From an uncultured Alphaproteobacteria bacterium (GTDB taxonomy: Bacteria > Pseudomonadota > Alphaproteobacteria > Rhizobiales > Ancalomicrobiaceae), in assembly GCA_937919435.1 (NCBI GenBank), contig CALFRR010000107.1:1-6697 (forward strand): 6,697 nucleotides of DNA, read 5' to 3'. Shown in pieces: positions 5,321-6,697 of the stretch. The first letter of the stretch is position 1; every line of letters starts with the position of its first letter. The notes under the pieces were generated by a model. That model saw nothing but the letters and a program-made list of their open reading frames with translations. It had not been told where the DNA came from and ran no database searches. Made by a program: the position numbers and the translations under genes.

Positions 5321-5348
5321 TTGAAATGCCGCCTGCGCTCCCTACATC
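5321..5348 (+). promoter_or_regulatory. Candidate sigma-70-type promoter of ycjX
   Basis: TTGAAA (5321-5326; five of six bases of TTGACA) is followed after 16 bases by TACATC (5343-5348), a loose -10. The -35 stands out as an A/T-rich hexamer in GC-rich sequence. The implied transcript would start near 5355, about 20 bases before the ycjX ATG and just before its GGAG ribosome binding site (5360-5363). Confidence 0.38.
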
Positions 5349-5375
5349 GACGGCAGTCCGGAGTGATCGCCGCCG

Positions 5376-6697
5376 ATGCCCGTTTCCCTTCCCCCGTCCC
5401 TGCCCTTCACCGATCGGCTGCGCGGCTCCCTCGCCGATCTCGGCGACTGGGCGATGGGCTTCGCCACCCCCACGCTGCGGCTCGGCGTCACCGGCCTGTC
5501 GCGCTCCGGCAAGACGGTGTTCATCACCGCGCTGGTCCACAATCTGATCCACGGCGGCCGCCTGCCGCTGTTCGAGCCGGCCGCCTCGGGGCGCCTCGCC
5601 CGCGCCGTGCTGGAGCCGCAGCCCGACGACGCGGTGCCGCGCTTCGATCTCGAGGCCCACGTCGCCACCCTGGTCGACGACCGTCTGTGGCCGGACTCGA
5701 CCCGATCGATCTCCGAGCTCCGGCTCACCCTGGAGTTCGAGAGCTCGTCCGCCTTCGCCCGCGCCTTCGGCCGCGGCCGGCTCCATCTCGACGTCGTCGA
5801 CTATCCCGGCGAATGGCTGCTCGATCTGCCGCTGCTCACCAAGACTTGGGCAGAATGGTCGGCCGAGACCCTGGCGCGCGCCGACCGCCGTCCGGTCGCG
5901 GGTCCCTGGCGGGCCGAGACCGAGGCGGTCGATCCGAACGGGCCTGAGGACGAGGCCGTCGCCCGCCGCCTCGCCGCCCTGTTCACCGATCACCTGCGCG
6001 CCGCCCGGGCCGACGAGCACGCCCTGTCGACCCTGCCGCCGGGGCGCTTCCTGATGCCCGGCGACCTCGCCGGATCGCCGGCCCTGACCTTCGCGCCGCT
6101 GCGCGACGCCCCCGCCACGCCGGCGCCGAAGAGCCTCGCGGCGATGATGGAGCGGCGCTTCGAGGCCTACAAGGACGTCGTCGTCCGGCCGTTCTTCCGC
6201 GACCACTTCGCCCGGCTCGATCGCCAGATCGTCCTGGTCGACGCCCTGCCGGCGCTGAACGCCGGCCCCACCGCGGTCGCCGATCTCGCCGAGGCGCTGA
6301 CCGGCATTCTCGGCTGCTTCCGCCCCGGCCGCACCAGCTGGCTCGGCTCGATCCTCGGCCGCCGCATCGACCGGATCGTCTTCGCCGCCACCAAGGCCGA
6401 CCACCTCCACCGCTCCTCCCACGACCGGCTCGAACGGATCCTGCGCCGCCTCGTCGCCGACGCCATGGACCGCGCCGCCTTCGCCGGAGCCGAGGTCGAC
6501 GTGGTCGCCCTCGCCGCCGTCCGCGCCACCCGCGAGGCGATCGTCGAGACCGCCGGCGAGCGCCTGCCGGCGATCGTCGGCGTGCCTCTGCCGGGCGAAC
6601 GGGTGGACGGCGAAACGCTCGACCCTGAAGCCGAATTCGCCTTGTTTCCCGGTGACTTGCCGGAAGACCCGGACTCGCTCTTCGAGCCGGCGGAATC
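5376..6697 (+). CDS. ycjX: YcjX-family P-loop GTPase-like protein (DUF463), 3' end outside the window
   Basis: 440 codons are visible and still open at the right edge. The N-terminus FTDRLRGSLADLGDWAMGFATPTLRLGVTGLSRSGKTVFITALVHNL-type region is the hallmark of YcjX. Walker A is GLSRSGKT (40-47), and a DxxG-like switch follows in VVDYPGEW (140-147). A second conserved strand is IVLVDALPALNAG (285-297), and TKAD (339-342) is in the place of the GTPase specificity motif NKxD. The visible end, LFPGDLPEDP (423-432), is typical of the family's C-terminal part, so probably fewer than about 60 residues are missing. YcjX is a stress-linked nucleotide-binding protein; in E. coli it is encoded with the membrane protein YcjF beside the phage-shock genes. 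Its exact role is unsettled. A YcjF/DUF697 gene would be expected just right of the window. The GGAG at 5360-5363 is 12 bases from the ATG, which is rather far, but no better in-frame start keeps the conserved N-terminus. Confidence 0.9.
   Translation, partial: MPVSLPPSLPFTDRLRGSLADLGDWAMGFATPTLRLGVTGLSRSGKTVFITALVHNLIHGGRLPLFEPAASGRLARAVLEPQPDDAVPRFDLEAHVATLVDDRLWPDSTRSISELRLTLEFESSSAFARAFGRGRLHLDVVDYPGEWLLDLPLLTKTWAEWSAETLARADRRPVAGPWRAETEAVDPNGPEDEAVARRLAALFTDHLRAARADEHALSTLPPGRFLMPGDLAGSPALTFAPLRDAPATPAPKSLAAMMERRFEAYKDVVVRPFFRDHFARLDRQIVLVDALPALNAGPTAVADLAEALTGILGCFRPGRTSWLGSILGRRIDRIVFAATKADHLHRSSHDRLERILRRLVADAMDRAAFAGAEVDVVALAAVRATREAIVETAGERLPAIVGVPLPGERVDGETLDPEAEFALFPGDLPEDPDSLFEPAE

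Noticed and set aside
5112..6422. A 436-residue minus-strand open frame opposite ycjX
   Set aside because: It is a mirror of GC-rich coding sequence, with Gly/Arg/Glu-rich low-complexity translation and no motifs; ycjX on the other strand is clearly real.

Overview
The window is about two-thirds G+C or higher in its genes and reads as a housekeeping and accessory stretch of an alphaproteobacterial chromosome. A member of the Hyphomicrobiales or a close relative is my inference. It rests on the N-terminus of the flagellar hook protein, the MoxR-type ATPase subgroup, the SixA-like phosphatase, the YcjX protein and the strong third-position G/C bias. No rRNA, tRNA, CRISPR array, transposase or integrase is visible.

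Layout, left to right. (1) The 5' part of flgE lies on the minus strand and runs off the left edge; a near-consensus sigma-54 (-24/-12) promoter sits just upstream. (2) A divergent MoxR-family AAA+ ATPase on the plus strand ends 7 bp before a convergent minus-strand gene for a small secreted lipoprotein of unknown function. (3) A short, strikingly AT-rich intergenic island containing a perfect 11-bp palindrome separates the lipoprotein gene from a divergent two-gene operon: a four-helix DUF2975 membrane protein, then a 74-residue YozG-like Cro/CI-type regulator whose ribosome binding site overlaps the previous stop codon. (4) A 197-bp gap with a close match to a PHO box precedes a SixA-like histidine phosphatase. 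(5) About 510 bp holds no gene I can support. (6) A 100-residue three-helix membrane protein of unknown function follows. (7) ycjX, a P-loop GTPase-like protein (DUF463), runs off the right edge with most of its length present.

The genes do not form a single pathway. Three sub-stories stand out. Hook synthesis appears to be sigma-54 controlled, as in the Caulobacter-type flagellar hierarchy. The DUF2975/HTH pair looks like a compact membrane-protein-plus-regulator module with its own AT-rich control region, shared with a lipoprotein gene. The phosphatase gene may belong to the phosphate-starvation regulon. All regulatory calls come from reading motifs by eye and have not been scored against a background model.
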